Part shown: one piece after another, positions 42,800-53,327 of the stretch | How positions within the stretch are numbered: the stretch's first letter is position 1 | Layout of the letters: every line of letters starts with the position of its first letter | NCBI GenBank assembly: GCA_963786945.1 | Contig: CAWBAO010000003.1 | Location: forward strand, 186,001 to 250,000 | Direction: 5' to 3' | DNA length: 64,000 bases | From: JADKCZ01 sp963786945 | GTDB taxonomy: Bacteria; Myxococcota; Myxococcia; Myxococcales; Anaeromyxobacteraceae | Program-made: the position numbers and the translations under genes | The notes under the pieces: model-generated | Told to the model about the DNA's origin: nothing | Database searches by the model: none | What the model saw: the letters and a program-made list of their open reading frames with translations, nothing else

Positions 42800-44088
42800 A
42801 TGATCGCCACCGCCCATCCGACGCTTCTCTCGGCCGCGGCCTCGACTCACGGTGCGGCCACCCCCTCCCTCGAACTCCTGGAAGCCCGGCAGCTCCGCGA
42901 CGCGCTCAAGCTGCTCCTCCGAAGGAGCAGGCCGCCATGGCCGACTTCCTCATCGCCCTGGCCGACTTCGACCGGCGCCGTGGCTGGGAGCCGCTCGGGC
43001 ATGCCAGCCTGTTCGCCTTCGTGCGAGCCGAGCTCGGCCTCTCCCGGAGCGGGGCCTTCTGGCGGCTCAGCGCGGCGCGGCTGGTCCAGCGATTTCCCCA
43101 GGTCGATCGAGCCGCTGCGGCGACGGTCGACTCTGCATGTCGACCACCGCCGAGCTGGCCAAGGTGCTGACGGAGGAGAACCGGGACGACGGTGCTGCCC
43201 AGGTACTTCGGCCTCTCGGCCCGGGAGGCCCAGGAGGTCATCGCCGAGCTGGCAGCCCAGGGCAGGAGCTGCCGGTCCGGGACCTCGTGACCAGGGTGGA
43301 GAGGGACGGCCGGCTTCGGCTGGTGGAGCCGACCGGACCGGCGCCCGAGGGCTCGCCGATGGCAACCCCGGCGACGACGGCGACCCAGGCTGCACGCGGC
43401 TACCCCGACTGGGGAGTCAGTCCAGACGTCTGGACTGCGGCCAGCTCAAGCCACCTCGGCACGTCGGCTCCTCGCCACCCGGGATGACGTCGAGCCGCTC
43501 ACCGCCGACTTGCGCCGGCTCCACATCACGGTCAGCCGGGAGTTCCTGCGGGACCTGGAACAGGCCAGGGGTGGCCTCTCGCACGCCATCCCCGGCGCCA
43601 CCACCGAACAGGTGCTCCAGGCTGGCGCTCCGGCTCCTGCTGGAGAAGCAGGCCAGGCGCGCGGGGGCAGGTGAAGCGGCCGCGGGCCGCGAGCGCGTCG
43701 CCCCGACCCCGACCCGCGACCCGCTGCCGAGACCTGCCAACTCCGACCCCAGGCCTGACCCGAGCCGGTCGCAGACCTCGACGGCAGCCCGCACTATCGC
43801 GCCGAGCCAGTCCACCGGCGAGCCGGCCCCCGCGAGACCATCCCCGCCGCGGTGCGCCGCGCCGTCTGGCAACGCGACGGTGGCCGCTGCTCCTGGCCCC
43901 TGGATTCAGGCGGCTGCTGCGGCTCGACGCACCGGCTGGAGCTCGACCACATCGAGCCGTGGGCGCTCGGCGGCGACGGCGCGGCCGCCAACCTTCGCGT
44001 CGTCTGCGCCGCACACAACCGGCTGGCCGCCCGGCAGGCCTTCGGGATCCGGTGGGTGGAGCGGTACGCCGGCGCGAGCACGGCCTGA
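42800..44088 (+). pseudogene. HNH endonuclease gene with about ten single-base indels
   Basis: Reading across frames gives one family-like protein: LELLEARQLRDALKLLLRR, then MADFLIALADFDRRRGWEPL, then STTAELAKVLTEENRD, then YFGLSAREAQEVIAEL, DDVEPLTADLRRLHITVSRE, and the HNH nuclease end RRAVWQRDGGRC...LELDHIEPW...LRVVCAAHN. The C-terminal domain has CSW, a second Cys pair and the H-N-H residues. The first break is a missing base near 42926; at least nine further breaks each look like one extra base (for example near 43094, 43114, 43188 and 43242). Few substitutions or stops appear between breaks. This is a fresh pseudogene or an unpolished region. Confidence 0.85.
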
Positions 44089-44174
44089 CCCGGAATGGAG
44101 CGGGACAGGCGCGACCGGAGGAGCAGCCGGACACGCCATGCAGGCCGCGGAAGCCGGTCTCGCCGGGCCGGCGC

Positions 44175-44471
44175 TCACCGCCCGGGCTGGAGCGCCGCCA
44201 CCACCGCCCCCGCCGTCACCCCGGCGATCCGCACCGTCTTCCGCCGCCCGGCCTCCCCACGCCGCAGCGTCACGTCGGCCTTCCGGACCCCCAGCGCGCC
44301 GGCCAGGAACTCGACCAGCGCGGCGTTGGCCTCCCCGTCCACCGGCGGCGCGGCCAGCTGCACCTTGAGCCGCCCGTCGTGCTCACCGATGACCCGGGTC
44401 CGGGAGGCGCGCGGCTGGATGAGCAGCTCCAGCGTCAGCGCCCCGCCCTCGTCGCGCAGCCAGGCCGGCAT
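44175..44471 (-). CDS. DUF167/YggU family protein
   Basis: The 98-residue protein matches the small DUF167 family: LTLELLIQPRASRTRVIGEHDGRL-type start (split here by position 10-34), then LAAPPVDGEANAALVEFLA and VTLRRGEAGRRKTVRIAG. The family is widespread and uncharacterised. It lies 15 bases downstream of lpxI as the last gene of the envelope operon. Confidence 0.9.
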   Translation of the reverse strand: MPAWLRDEGGALTLELLIQPRASRTRVIGEHDGRLKVQLAAPPVDGEANAALVEFLAGALGVRKADVTLRRGEAGRRKTVRIAGVTAGAVVAALQPGR

Positions 44472-44486
44472 GGCCCCTCCGCCCCC

Positions 44487-45290
44487 CTAGCGCAGCCCGA
44501 CCACGGCGATGCCGGCCTGGTCGGCCCGCCGGACCAGCTCCCCTGGATCCATCACCAGGGTGGCCCCGGCCTCGATGGCCAGCACCCGGCAGCCGGCCTT
44601 CCTCATCGACTCGATGGTGGACGGCCCGACCGCCGGCAGGTCGAAGCGCCGGTCCTGCTGCGGCTTCACCGCCTTGACCACCACGGCCCCACCCCGAGCC
44701 AGCTCCCCACCGCGCTGGATGCAGGCGTCGGTCCCCTCCAGGGCCTCCACCGCCACGCCCACCCGCTCCTTCACCACCACCGTCTGGCCGAGGTCGAGCT
44801 GGCCGATGGCGCGCGCCAGCTCGAGCCCGTAGCGGGCGTCGGCCCACTCGTCCTCGGTGGGCTGGTGACGCCCCAGCACCCCCTCCCGCGCCAGCGCCTC
44901 GCCGAGGAAGGGCGTGGGGTCGATGACCGGCATGCCGTGCTCCTCCAGCAGGGCCGCCACCAGCCGCAGCATGTTGTCGTCGGAACGGATGGCCGCCCGG
45001 GCGATCAGCTCCAGGCCGACGGCGTCGGGGAGGGCGTCGACGAAGAAGCGCTTCTTGGTGATGGCGCCCAGCAGCACCGTCTGGGTGGCCCCGCCGGACC
45101 GCAGGGCCTCGAGGATGGCGCCGACCTGGCCCAGCTTCACCCAGGTGATGGCGTCGACGTGCCCCTCCAGCGACCGGTCGGTCTGGTTGACATGGGCGGC
45201 CGCCACCACGCGGTGCCCGGCGCGCCGGGCCGCCTCCGCGAAGAGGACCGGGAAGCCGCCGCTGCCGGCGATGAGGCCGATGGTGCCCAC
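44487..45290 (-). CDS. lpxI: UDP-2,3-diacylglucosamine pyrophosphatase LpxI
   Basis: LpxI (DUF1009) hydrolyses UDP-2,3-diacylglucosamine to lipid X in lipid A synthesis and replaces LpxH in many non-gamma-proteobacteria. The 267-residue product has IGLIAGSGGFPVLFAEAARR, then ITKKRFF, DDNMLRLVAALLEEHG and VKAVKPQQDRRFDLPAVGPSTI. Its place after lpxA agrees. lpxB, usually next, is absent here. Confidence 0.94.
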   Translation of the reverse strand: MGTIGLIAGSGGFPVLFAEAARRAGHRVVAAAHVNQTDRSLEGHVDAITWVKLGQVGAILEALRSGGATQTVLLGAITKKRFFVDALPDAVGLELIARAAIRSDDNMLRLVAALLEEHGMPVIDPTPFLGEALAREGVLGRHQPTEDEWADARYGLELARAIGQLDLGQTVVVKERVGVAVEALEGTDACIQRGGELARGGAVVVKAVKPQQDRRFDLPAVGPSTIESMRKAGCRVLAIEAGATLVMDPGELVRRADQAGIAVVGLR

Positions 45291-45300
45291 GGAGGCCGGG

Positions 45301-46074
45301 TCAGCGGGTGATGCCGCGCTTCGACCCCTCGATGAAGGTGACGAGGTGGGCCACCTCGGGGTGCTGGCCCAGCTCCGCCTTGAGCTGCGCCAGCGCCTCG
45401 GCCGCCTGCAGCGAGGAGCGGAAGTAGATCTTGAAGGCCTGCTTGACGCGGGCCACCTGCTCCTCGGACATCCCCGAGCGCTGCAGGCCGATGATGTTCA
45501 GCCCGGAGAGCTCCCCGCGCGCGCCGTTGACCATGCAGTAGGGGGCCACGTCCATGGCCACCCCGGTCATGCCGCCGATGAAGGCGAGCCGGCCGACCCG
45601 GGAGAACTGGTGGGCCGCCGAGAGCCCCCCGAAGTGGACGTGGTCCTCGAGGACCACGTGGCCGGCCAGGGCCACCGAGTTGGCGATGATGGCGCCGTCG
45701 CCGATCACGCAGTCGTGGCCGACGTGGCTGTTGGCCATGAAGAGGCAGCCGTTGCCGATGCGGGTGACGCCCTTGTCCTGCACCGTCCCGGCGTTGATGG
45801 TGACGAACTCGCGGAAGGTGTTGTCGTCGCCGATGACGGTCTCGGTCGGCTCTCCCCGGTACTTGAGATCCTGGGGGATGCCGCCGACCACGGCGTTGGA
45901 GAAGATCCGGTTGCGTGCGCCCAGGGTGGTGCGGCCGGTGACGATGCCGTGCGGGGCCACGCTGCAGCCCGGGCCCATGCGGACGTGCGGCCCGATCCAG
46001 GCGAACGGCCCGACCTCGCAGCTCGGGTCGAGCCGGGCGCCCGCCTCGACGATCGCGGTGGGGTGGATGGCCAT
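45301..46074 (-). CDS. lpxA: UDP-N-acetylglucosamine acyltransferase LpxA
   Basis: LpxA transfers a 3-hydroxyacyl chain to UDP-GlcNAc, the first step of lipid A synthesis. The 257-residue protein starts IHPTAIVEAGARLD and is built of hexapeptide repeats forming a left-handed beta-helix. It has the GGIPQDLKYRGEPT motif, and NSHVGHDCVIGDGAIIANS with the catalytic His. It follows fabZ by 12 bases. Confidence 0.97.
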   Translation of the reverse strand: MAIHPTAIVEAGARLDPSCEVGPFAWIGPHVRMGPGCSVAPHGIVTGRTTLGARNRIFSNAVVGGIPQDLKYRGEPTETVIGDDNTFREFVTINAGTVQDKGVTRIGNGCLFMANSHVGHDCVIGDGAIIANSVALAGHVVLEDHVHFGGLSAAHQFSRVGRLAFIGGMTGVAMDVAPYCMVNGARGELSGLNIIGLQRSGMSEEQVARVKQAFKIYFRSSLQAAEALAQLKAELGQHPEVAHLVTFIEGSKRGITR

Positions 46075-46086
46075 GGTGGAGGCAGC

Positions 46087-46566
46087 CTACCCTGCCGACT
46101 CCCGGTCTGCGAGCATGGCCATGAAGTCGGCCTCGGCCGCCATCTGCCCGTCCACCAGCGCCTTGGCGGACTGCTTCCAGACCGGGTCCTTGCGCCGGGT
46201 GACCTCGACCACCAGCTCGAGCCGGTCGCCGGGGACCACCGGGCGGCGGAAGCGGGCCCCGTCGATCCCCATCAGGTAGGTCACCTTGCGCCGCACCTCC
46301 TCGGGCGACAGCGACAGGATGGCCAGCAGCGCCGCGGCCTGGGCCAGCGCCTCGAGGATGAGCACGCCGGGCATGACCGGGTGGCCGGGGAAGTGGCCGG
46401 TGAAGAACGGCTCGTTCATGGTCACCGACTTGAGCGCGGTGAGCCGCTCGCCCGGGACCCAGGAGGTGACCCGGTCCACCAGCAGGAAGGGCGGCCGGTG
46501 CGGCAGCAGCCGCTGGATCTCCTCCGCCTGGATCACCTGCCCTGGAACCACCACCTCGCCGCTCAT
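46087..46566 (-). CDS. fabZ: 3-hydroxyacyl-ACP dehydratase FabZ
   Basis: FabZ dehydrates 3-hydroxyacyl-ACP and competes with LpxA and LpxD for the acyl chain. The 159-residue hot-dog protein has LLPHRPPFLLVDRV and the catalytic segment FFTGHFPGHPVMPGVLILEA (His58, Glu72). The ATG at 46566 overlaps the lpxD stop by four bases. Order lpxD-fabZ-lpxA is the classic arrangement. Confidence 0.97.
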   Translation of the reverse strand: MSGEVVVPGQVIQAEEIQRLLPHRPPFLLVDRVTSWVPGERLTALKSVTMNEPFFTGHFPGHPVMPGVLILEALAQAAALLAILSLSPEEVRRKVTYLMGIDGARFRRPVVPGDRLELVVEVTRRKDPVWKQSAKALVDGQMAAEADFMAMLADRESAG

Positions 46567-47618
46567 GGCTTCTCCTCCTTCTCCAGCCGGGCCACCTTGT
46601 CCTTCAGCTCGCGCAGCTCGTGGCGCAGGTCGCTGAGCCGCTCGACCGCAGCCATGTTGCGGGCCCAGCGCACGTCGGCGGTGGCCGGGGTGCCGGCCAC
46701 CCGCTCCCCCGCCGCGATGTCGCGCGACACCCCCGACTGGGCGGCGATGTTGGCCCGGTCGCCGACCTCGATGTGGCCGACCAGGCCGGCCTGCCCCCAG
46801 ATGGCCACGCCCATGCCGATCCGGGTCGACCCGGAGATGCCCACCTGGGAGGCCAGGATGCTGAGCGGCCCCACCACCACGTTGTGGGCGATCTGGACCA
46901 GGTTGTCGATCTTGGTGCCCCGGCCGATGCGGGTGACCCCGAGCGCGGCGCGGTCGACGCAGGCGTTGGCGCCGATCTCCACGTCGTCCTCGATGGCCAC
47001 GATCCCGGCCTGCGGCACCTTGAAGTGGCGCGGCCCCTGCCCCACCCCCACCAGGTCGGTGGCGAAGCCGAAGCCGTCGGCGCCGATGACGCAGCCAGGC
47101 TGGAGGATGACCCGGTCCCCGATCAGGCACCGCTCGCGCACCACCACGTTGGCGTGGAGCAGGCAGTCGGCGCCGACCTTCACGCCGGCACCGAGCTGCA
47201 CGCCCGGGGAGAGGATGGTGCGCGCCCCGACCTCGGCCCCGGGCCCGATGGAGACGAACGGCCCGACCTGGGCCGTGGCCTCGACCCGCGCCGTCGGATC
47301 GATGGCGGCCTGGGGCGAGATCCCCGGCACCGCGACCGGCGGCGGGTTGAAGAGCGTGGAGATCCTGGCGAAGGCCAGGTAGGCGTTCTCGGAGCGCAGC
47401 ACGGTGCGCCCGCCCGCCACCGCCACGTCGGGGCCCACCACCACCGCGCCGGCCCGGGAGGCCTCGAACGCGGCGCGGTACTTCTTGTTGGCGAAGAAGG
47501 AGAGCTGGCCAGGGCCAGCCTCCTCCAGCGGGGCCACCCCGGTGACCTGGAGCGACCCGTCCCCGGACACCTCGCCGCCGACCAGCGCGGCGAGCTCGGC
47601 CAGCGTGCGGGCGGCCAC
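46563..47618 (-). CDS. lpxD: UDP-3-O-acylglucosamine N-acyltransferase LpxD
   Basis: LpxD adds the second 3-hydroxyacyl chain to the amine of UDP-3-O-acylglucosamine. The 351-residue protein has the uridine-binding N-domain (LAELAALVGGEVSGDG, PGQLSFFANKKY). A hexapeptide-repeat helix follows, with IGADGFGFA and the catalytic LVQIAHNVVVG histidine, and a C-terminal coiled helix. The start is GTG at 47618, six bases after skp ends. Confidence 0.97.
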   Translation of the reverse strand: MAARTLAELAALVGGEVSGDGSLQVTGVAPLEEAGPGQLSFFANKKYRAAFEASRAGAVVVGPDVAVAGGRTVLRSENAYLAFARISTLFNPPPVAVPGISPQAAIDPTARVEATAQVGPFVSIGPGAEVGARTILSPGVQLGAGVKVGADCLLHANVVVRERCLIGDRVILQPGCVIGADGFGFATDLVGVGQGPRHFKVPQAGIVAIEDDVEIGANACVDRAALGVTRIGRGTKIDNLVQIAHNVVVGPLSILASQVGISGSTRIGMGVAIWGQAGLVGHIEVGDRANIAAQSGVSRDIAAGERVAGTPATADVRWARNMAAVERLSDLRHELRELKDKVARLEKEEKP

Positions 47619-47624
47619 GTCGAC

Positions 47625-48236
47625 CTACTTCTTGGCCGGGGCCGGGGCCGGGGCGGCGTCCTTCTTGGTCGGCGCCGGCGCGTCCGCCTTCTTGGCGGGC
47701 GCCGCGTCCTTCTTCCCGGCGCCGAAGCGGGCGTTGTACTTGCGGACCAGCTCGTTGGTGACGTCGAGCGAGGCCGGGGCGTAGAGCACGGTGTTGCGGT
47801 CGAGCACCATGGTGAAGCCCTCGGCCTCGGCCAGCTCGCGGACCATCCCCACCATCTTGTCGAAGATGCCGCGGGTGACCTCGCGCTCCCGGCCGGCCAG
47901 CTCCTGCTGCAGCCCGACGAAGAACTGCTGGACCTCGACCTTCTTGCGCTCGATCTCGGCCGCCTTGGCGGCCTTGGCGTCGGGCGCCATGACCAGGGAC
48001 TGCTTCTGGAAGTCGGCGTCCAGCTTCTTCACCTCGTCGGTGCGCTGGTCGAGCTGCTTCTGCTTCTCGTCGAAGTCCTTCTTGAGCTGGGCCTTGGCGG
48101 CCTTGCCCTCGTCGATCTCCTCGAGGGCTCGCTGCAGGTCGACGTAGCCGAGCTTGATGTCGGCGGCGCGGGCCGCCAGCGGGGCGAGGGCCAGCGCCAC
48201 GGCGGCGAGGGCGGCGGTGCGAACGGTCACGGACAT
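47625..48236 (-). CDS. skp: OmpH/Skp-family periplasmic chaperone
   Basis: Skp is a trimeric jellyfish-shaped chaperone that carries unfolded outer-membrane proteins. The 203-residue product has a signal peptide cleaved near AARA-AD, then IKLGYVDLQRALEEIDEGKAA and a long charged coiled coil (about 40-120). VLDRNTVLYAP and ITNELVRKYN-like (here DVTNELVRKYN) come near the end. The last 30 residues are a Lys/Ala/Pro-rich tail not usual for the family. It follows bamA. Confidence 0.95.
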   Translation of the reverse strand: MSVTVRTAALAAVALALAPLAARAADIKLGYVDLQRALEEIDEGKAAKAQLKKDFDEKQKQLDQRTDEVKKLDADFQKQSLVMAPDAKAAKAAEIERKKVEVQQFFVGLQQELAGREREVTRGIFDKMVGMVRELAEAEGFTMVLDRNTVLYAPASLDVTNELVRKYNARFGAGKKDAAPAKKADAPAPTKKDAAPAPAPAKK

Positions 48237-48256
48237 GGGTTCCTCCTGAACCTGGG

Positions 48257-50638
48257 CTAGAAGAAGTTGCCGATGGTGAATTGGAAGTCAACGGGTTGAT
48301 CGAGGTAGATGCCGGAGCTGGCGTCCCTGCGGCGATTGAGGGGGATGCCCCATTCGAAGCGCAGCGGCCCCATGGGGCTGAACCAGCGGAAGCCGAAGCC
48401 CCAGGACTTGTAGAGCGAGTAGGGCACGCTGGGGTCCTTCCAGGAGCCGGCGGCGAAGACGTTGCCGGCGTCGGCGAAGACCACGCCCTTGATGCTGGCG
48501 GCCGGGATCAGCGGGAACTCCAGCTCCATGTTGAGGATGAGCTGCTTGTTCCCGCCCGTGGCGATGGGGGTGAGCGGCGAGAGCGGGTCGTTGGGATTGA
48601 GGGGCACCCGCTCCACCGGCGAGATGGAGAGCATCCGGTAGCCGCGCACCGAGTTGATGCCGCCGGCGTAGTAGTTCTCCGAGATGGGCACCACGTGGTC
48701 GGAGTCCCAGTTGCGCAGCACCCCGAGGGTGAGCTTGGCTCGGGCCACCACGCCGAAGAACAGCGGCCGGTAGATGCGGCCGTCCACCGCGTAGCGCGAG
48801 AAGAGGTTGACCTTCTGCCCGAAGAGGGAGCTGGGCGCCAGGAACGGGGGCGCGTACTCGGCGGAGGCGGTGAGGAAGAAGCCCGAGGTCGGGAAGAGGC
48901 GGTTGTCGCGCTTGTCCCACTGCCAGGAGAGGCGGATGGAGCTGGTGGTCCCCGACCGGTACTGGTTGTACAGCACGTACTGGGCGTCGCCGGTCACCGA
49001 GATGTACTCGTTGGTGTAGGTCCCGAAGATGCGCATGTCCTCGAGGTGGCGCGCGAAGGACCAGATGGGGGCCAGGCCGGAGAGCTCGTAGCCCCAGGTC
49101 ATGTTGCCGCCCACCGCCCGGCGGTTGAAGCTGGTGTAGTAGCTCTCGGTGGCGTAGAGGTCGAAGGCGAAGGTGAAGCGGGTGTCGAGGAAGTACGGCT
49201 CCACGAACTGGATCTGGCCGAGCTGGCGGATCGACGACCACTGGATCTGCAGGCTCAGGGTCTGGCCCCAGCCGAAGAAGTTCTGCTGGGAGATCTGGCC
49301 GGTGAGGATGAAGTTCTCGTAGCTGGAGAAGCCGGCGCCGAGCTGGAAGGAGCCGGTGGCCTTCTCCTTGACCTCGACGGTGGCGACCACCAGGTCGTCC
49401 GCGCTCCCCTTGCGCGTGGTGATCTCGACGGTCTCGAAGAAGCCGAGCGCCATGACCCGCCCCTTGGAGGTGCGCATGGCCACGCCGCTGTAGGTCTCGC
49501 CCTCGTAGATGCGCAGCTCGCGCCGCACCACCTTGTCGCGGGTCTTCTCGTTGCCGACCACCTCGATCTTCTCCCAGCGGCACTTGATGCCGGGCTGGAC
49601 GTCGAAGGTGAGGTCGATGAGGCGCCGGGCGTCGTCGACCGAGGTCTGGGGCGTGACGTTGGCGTAGGCGAAGCCCCGGTCCTTGTAGATGTCGCCGATG
49701 GCGAAGAGGTCCTGGCCCACCTTGGAGCGGGAGAACAGGAAGGAGGGCCGGGTCTGGAGGATGCGCCGCAGCAGCGGCTCCTCGCCCAGCAGCTCGCCGG
49801 TGAAGCTGATCTTGCCGATCGAGTACTGCTCCCCCTCCTCGATGGGGATGGAGATGAAGAGGTAGCGGCGGTCGGCCGAGAGGCCGATGGAGGGGCGGCC
49901 CACCTTGGCGTTGACGAAGCCCTTGTCCATGTAGGCCATGCCGATGGCGGCCAGGTCGCGCTGGAACATGTCCTCGCGGAAGGTGCCGGTCGAGCCGAGG
50001 ATGGAGAGCAGCCCGCCCTCCTGGGTCAACATGACGCCGCGCAGCTCCTGGCTGGAGATCTGCCTGTTGCCGTGGAACCGGATCTCCTTCACCAGCACCT
50101 TGGCCTTCTCGTCCACCACGTAGCGGACCGCGACCTGGTTGTCGCCCAGCGGCTCGAGCTGGTAGTTGACCTCGGCCAGGTAGAAGCCCTTCTCGACGTA
50201 CTTCTCCTGGATCTTCTTGACGTCCTTCTTCACCGCCACCAGGTCGAGGATGGTGAAGGGCTTGACCTCGACGGTGTCCTTGAGGTCCTCCTTGGACAGC
50301 TCCTCGTTGCCGACGATGGTGGCCTCGCGCACGGTGGGGCGCTCGGTGACCCGGTAGACCAGCACCGGGTGCTCCGCGTCGCCCTCGAGCTCGACCACCA
50401 CGTCGGAGAAGAAGCCGAGCTTCATGAGGGCCCGGACGTCGGCCTCGACGCGCCGGGGATCGTAGATGGCCCCCTTCTTGGTCACGGTGGCCTTGATGGT
50501 GTCCACCTCGACGCGCCGGTTCCCCTCCACCTTGACGTCGGCCACCACCACCGGATCGGCCGCCAGGGCGGGCGCCGCCAGCCACGCCAGCGCGAACGCG
50601 GCGGCCAGCAACCAGCCGGTACGGGGGCGGCGCTTCAC
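48257..50638 (-). CDS. bamA: Outer membrane protein assembly factor BamA
   Basis: BamA inserts beta-barrel proteins into the outer membrane. The 793-residue protein has a signal peptide (WLLAAAFALAWLAAPALAA), five POTRA domains (about 30-430) and a 16-strand barrel. The barrel includes the family loop NYYAGGINSVRGYR and the region GFGFRWFSPMGPLRFEWG near the C-terminus; it ends in Phe. The start is taken as GTG 50638 so that the signal peptide begins VKRRPRTGW. A TTG at 50677, overlapping lolD, is possible. The gene lies between lolD and skp, as in many proteobacteria. Confidence 0.96.
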   Translation of the reverse strand: MKRRPRTGWLLAAAFALAWLAAPALAADPVVVADVKVEGNRRVEVDTIKATVTKKGAIYDPRRVEADVRALMKLGFFSDVVVELEGDAEHPVLVYRVTERPTVREATIVGNEELSKEDLKDTVEVKPFTILDLVAVKKDVKKIQEKYVEKGFYLAEVNYQLEPLGDNQVAVRYVVDEKAKVLVKEIRFHGNRQISSQELRGVMLTQEGGLLSILGSTGTFREDMFQRDLAAIGMAYMDKGFVNAKVGRPSIGLSADRRYLFISIPIEEGEQYSIGKISFTGELLGEEPLLRRILQTRPSFLFSRSKVGQDLFAIGDIYKDRGFAYANVTPQTSVDDARRLIDLTFDVQPGIKCRWEKIEVVGNEKTRDKVVRRELRIYEGETYSGVAMRTSKGRVMALGFFETVEITTRKGSADDLVVATVEVKEKATGSFQLGAGFSSYENFILTGQISQQNFFGWGQTLSLQIQWSSIRQLGQIQFVEPYFLDTRFTFAFDLYATESYYTSFNRRAVGGNMTWGYELSGLAPIWSFARHLEDMRIFGTYTNEYISVTGDAQYVLYNQYRSGTTSSIRLSWQWDKRDNRLFPTSGFFLTASAEYAPPFLAPSSLFGQKVNLFSRYAVDGRIYRPLFFGVVARAKLTLGVLRNWDSDHVVPISENYYAGGINSVRGYRMLSISPVERVPLNPNDPLSPLTPIATGGNKQLILNMELEFPLIPAASIKGVVFADAGNVFAAGSWKDPSVPYSLYKSWGFGFRWFSPMGPLRFEWGIPLNRRRDASSGIYLDQPVDFQFTIGNFF

Positions 50639-50673
50639 GGAGCCGCGGAATCTAGTGCAAGGGCGGGCGCGGC

Positions 50674-51359
<686 letters not shown>

Positions 51360-51360
<1 letters not shown>

Positions 51361-53327
51361 CACTCGCTCCTCAGGCCGTCGACCGGGCGCAGCCGGGCGG
51401 CCTTGGTGGCCGGGTAGATGGTGGCCAGGAACGCCAGCGCCAGGGACATCAGCGCCACCATCACCCACTGCGACGGGTCGATCCGGACCGGGAGGTTGTC
51501 GATGTAGTAGACCTCGGGGTCGAGCGGGATGCCGACGTCGCCGATCAGCAGGCAGGTGCCCCAGCCCAGCACCAGCCCGAAGAAGGTGCCCACCGCGCCG
51601 ATGATCATCCCCTCGATGACGAAGATCTTCATGACCGATGGGATCCCCGCCCCCATCGACTTGAGGACCGCGATCTCGCGGGTCTTCTCCAGCACCAGCA
51701 TGATCAGCGTGGCCACGATGATGAAGGAGGCCACCAGCACGATGAAGCCGAGGATCACCGCCATCACCAGCTTCTCCATCTGCAGCGCCGAGAAGAGGTT
51801 GCGGTTGAGCTCGCCCCAGTCCTTGGTCCGGTAGGGCCAGCCGCCCAGCGCGGCGGTGACGCGGGAGAGGATGGGCCGGGCCCGGTCGACGTCGGACACC
51901 TTGAGCTCCAGCCCGGTGATCCCGTCGCCGGTGCCGAAGAAGCGGCGCGCCTCGTCGAGGTCGAGGTAGGCGAACTTGGCGTCGTACTCGTACATGCCGC
52001 TGTAGAAGACCGCGGCCACGCGGAAGGGGCGGCTCTTGGGCTGCGGCCCGCCCGGCCCGAGATCGCCGAACGGGGAGATGACGTTCACCTGGTCGCCGAC
52101 GTCGACGCGGAGCGAGCGGGCCATCTCCCGCCCCACCACGATGCCGGCCAGCCGCCGGCCCGCGGGCGGCTCGTCGAGGTCGGTCAGCGGGCTGGCGGGG
52201 ATCAGCTCCGGGGTGGAGAGCCACTCCAGCCTCCCCCCGCGCTCCACCGAGCCCGGCAGGTCGGTGACCGTGCCGATGGTGGCCGGATCGATCCCCTTGA
52301 GGAGCGCGCCGGTGAGCCGCTGCCCCGAGGAGATCATGACCTCGTTGTAGAGGAAGGGGGTGGCCCCCACCACGCCGGGGACCGAGAGCACCTGGTCGCG
52401 GACCTGGCGCCACCCGGTGAACTCGTTCTGCCCGGCCTTCATGAGGATGCCGTGGGCGTTCTGGCCGAGGATGCGCGCCTTCAGGTCGCCCTCGAAGCCG
52501 TTCATCACCGAGAGCACCACGGTGAGCGCCCAGACCCCGATGGCGACGCCGCCGATGGAGATGAGCGTCATCAGCAGCGTCTCGGCCATGCGCCGCGGCC
52601 CCAGCAGCAGGCCGCGCCGCTCGGCCCGGCGCTCGCGGGCGTCGGCCACCAGCGAGCGGACCAGGAGGAAGAGCAGGCCGGGCAGGACCCCGGTCACCAC
52701 CAGCGCGAAGAGCGCCAGCAGGGTCCTCCTCGTCAGCTTGAGGTGGCTCCGCGCCACGTAGAACTCGAACGACGCCGAGAGGTCGAGCCGCCCGGTGCCG
52801 CCGAGCAGGTAGGCCAGGGTGGCGCCCACGAAGACGGCGGTGGCCGCCAGCGCGCCGGCGCCGAGCAGGCCGAGCACCACCACCAGCAGCCCCTGCTGCT
52901 CCATCCCCTCCAGGCCGGCCCCGGTCCCGCGCCCCGCGCCGAGCGCCGCCACCCGGAGCCCGACGCTGCCGGCCCAGAGCAGCATGGCCGCGGTCACCTC
53001 GTAGAAGCCGATGCGGCGGGTCCAGAGGGCGGCCACCGCGCCGCAGGAGGCCGCCACCAGGAAGGCCACCGCCACCGCCCCCGCGGTGGCCAGCGAGGGC
53101 GGGAGCCCGCCGCGCCCGACCAGCAGCGCCTGCAGCAGGGGGGCGCCGGTCGCGGCCGCCACCAGCCCCACCAGCGCCAGCAGGAAGGCGGTGGTGGAGA
53201 AGACCGGGGCCACCGGGTGGGCGGCGCCGGCGGCGGACGGGGCCGGCGCGGCGGGCGGGTCGGCCGGGGCGGTCGGCGCCAGCGATGGGGTGGGCTCGGT
53301 CACGGGGGCCGGGGCGGGGCCGCTCAC
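51360..53327 (-). CDS. lolC: LolC/LolE-type lipoprotein-releasing permease with N-terminal membrane extension
   Basis: LolC/E proteins are MacB-type permeases for lipoproteins. The C-terminal 410 residues fit: FYVARSHLK, then a membrane helix with VLSVMNGFEGDLK, a periplasmic domain with NEVMISSGQ and GREMAR, and three C-terminal helices ending AARLRPVDGLRSE. The protein is 655 residues because about 240 extra residues precede this. They comprise a Pro/Ala-rich cytoplasmic lead and four further hydrophobic segments. The GTG start at 53327 overlaps the lysS stop (GTGA). There is only one such permease here, so it may act as a homodimer. Confidence 0.92.
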
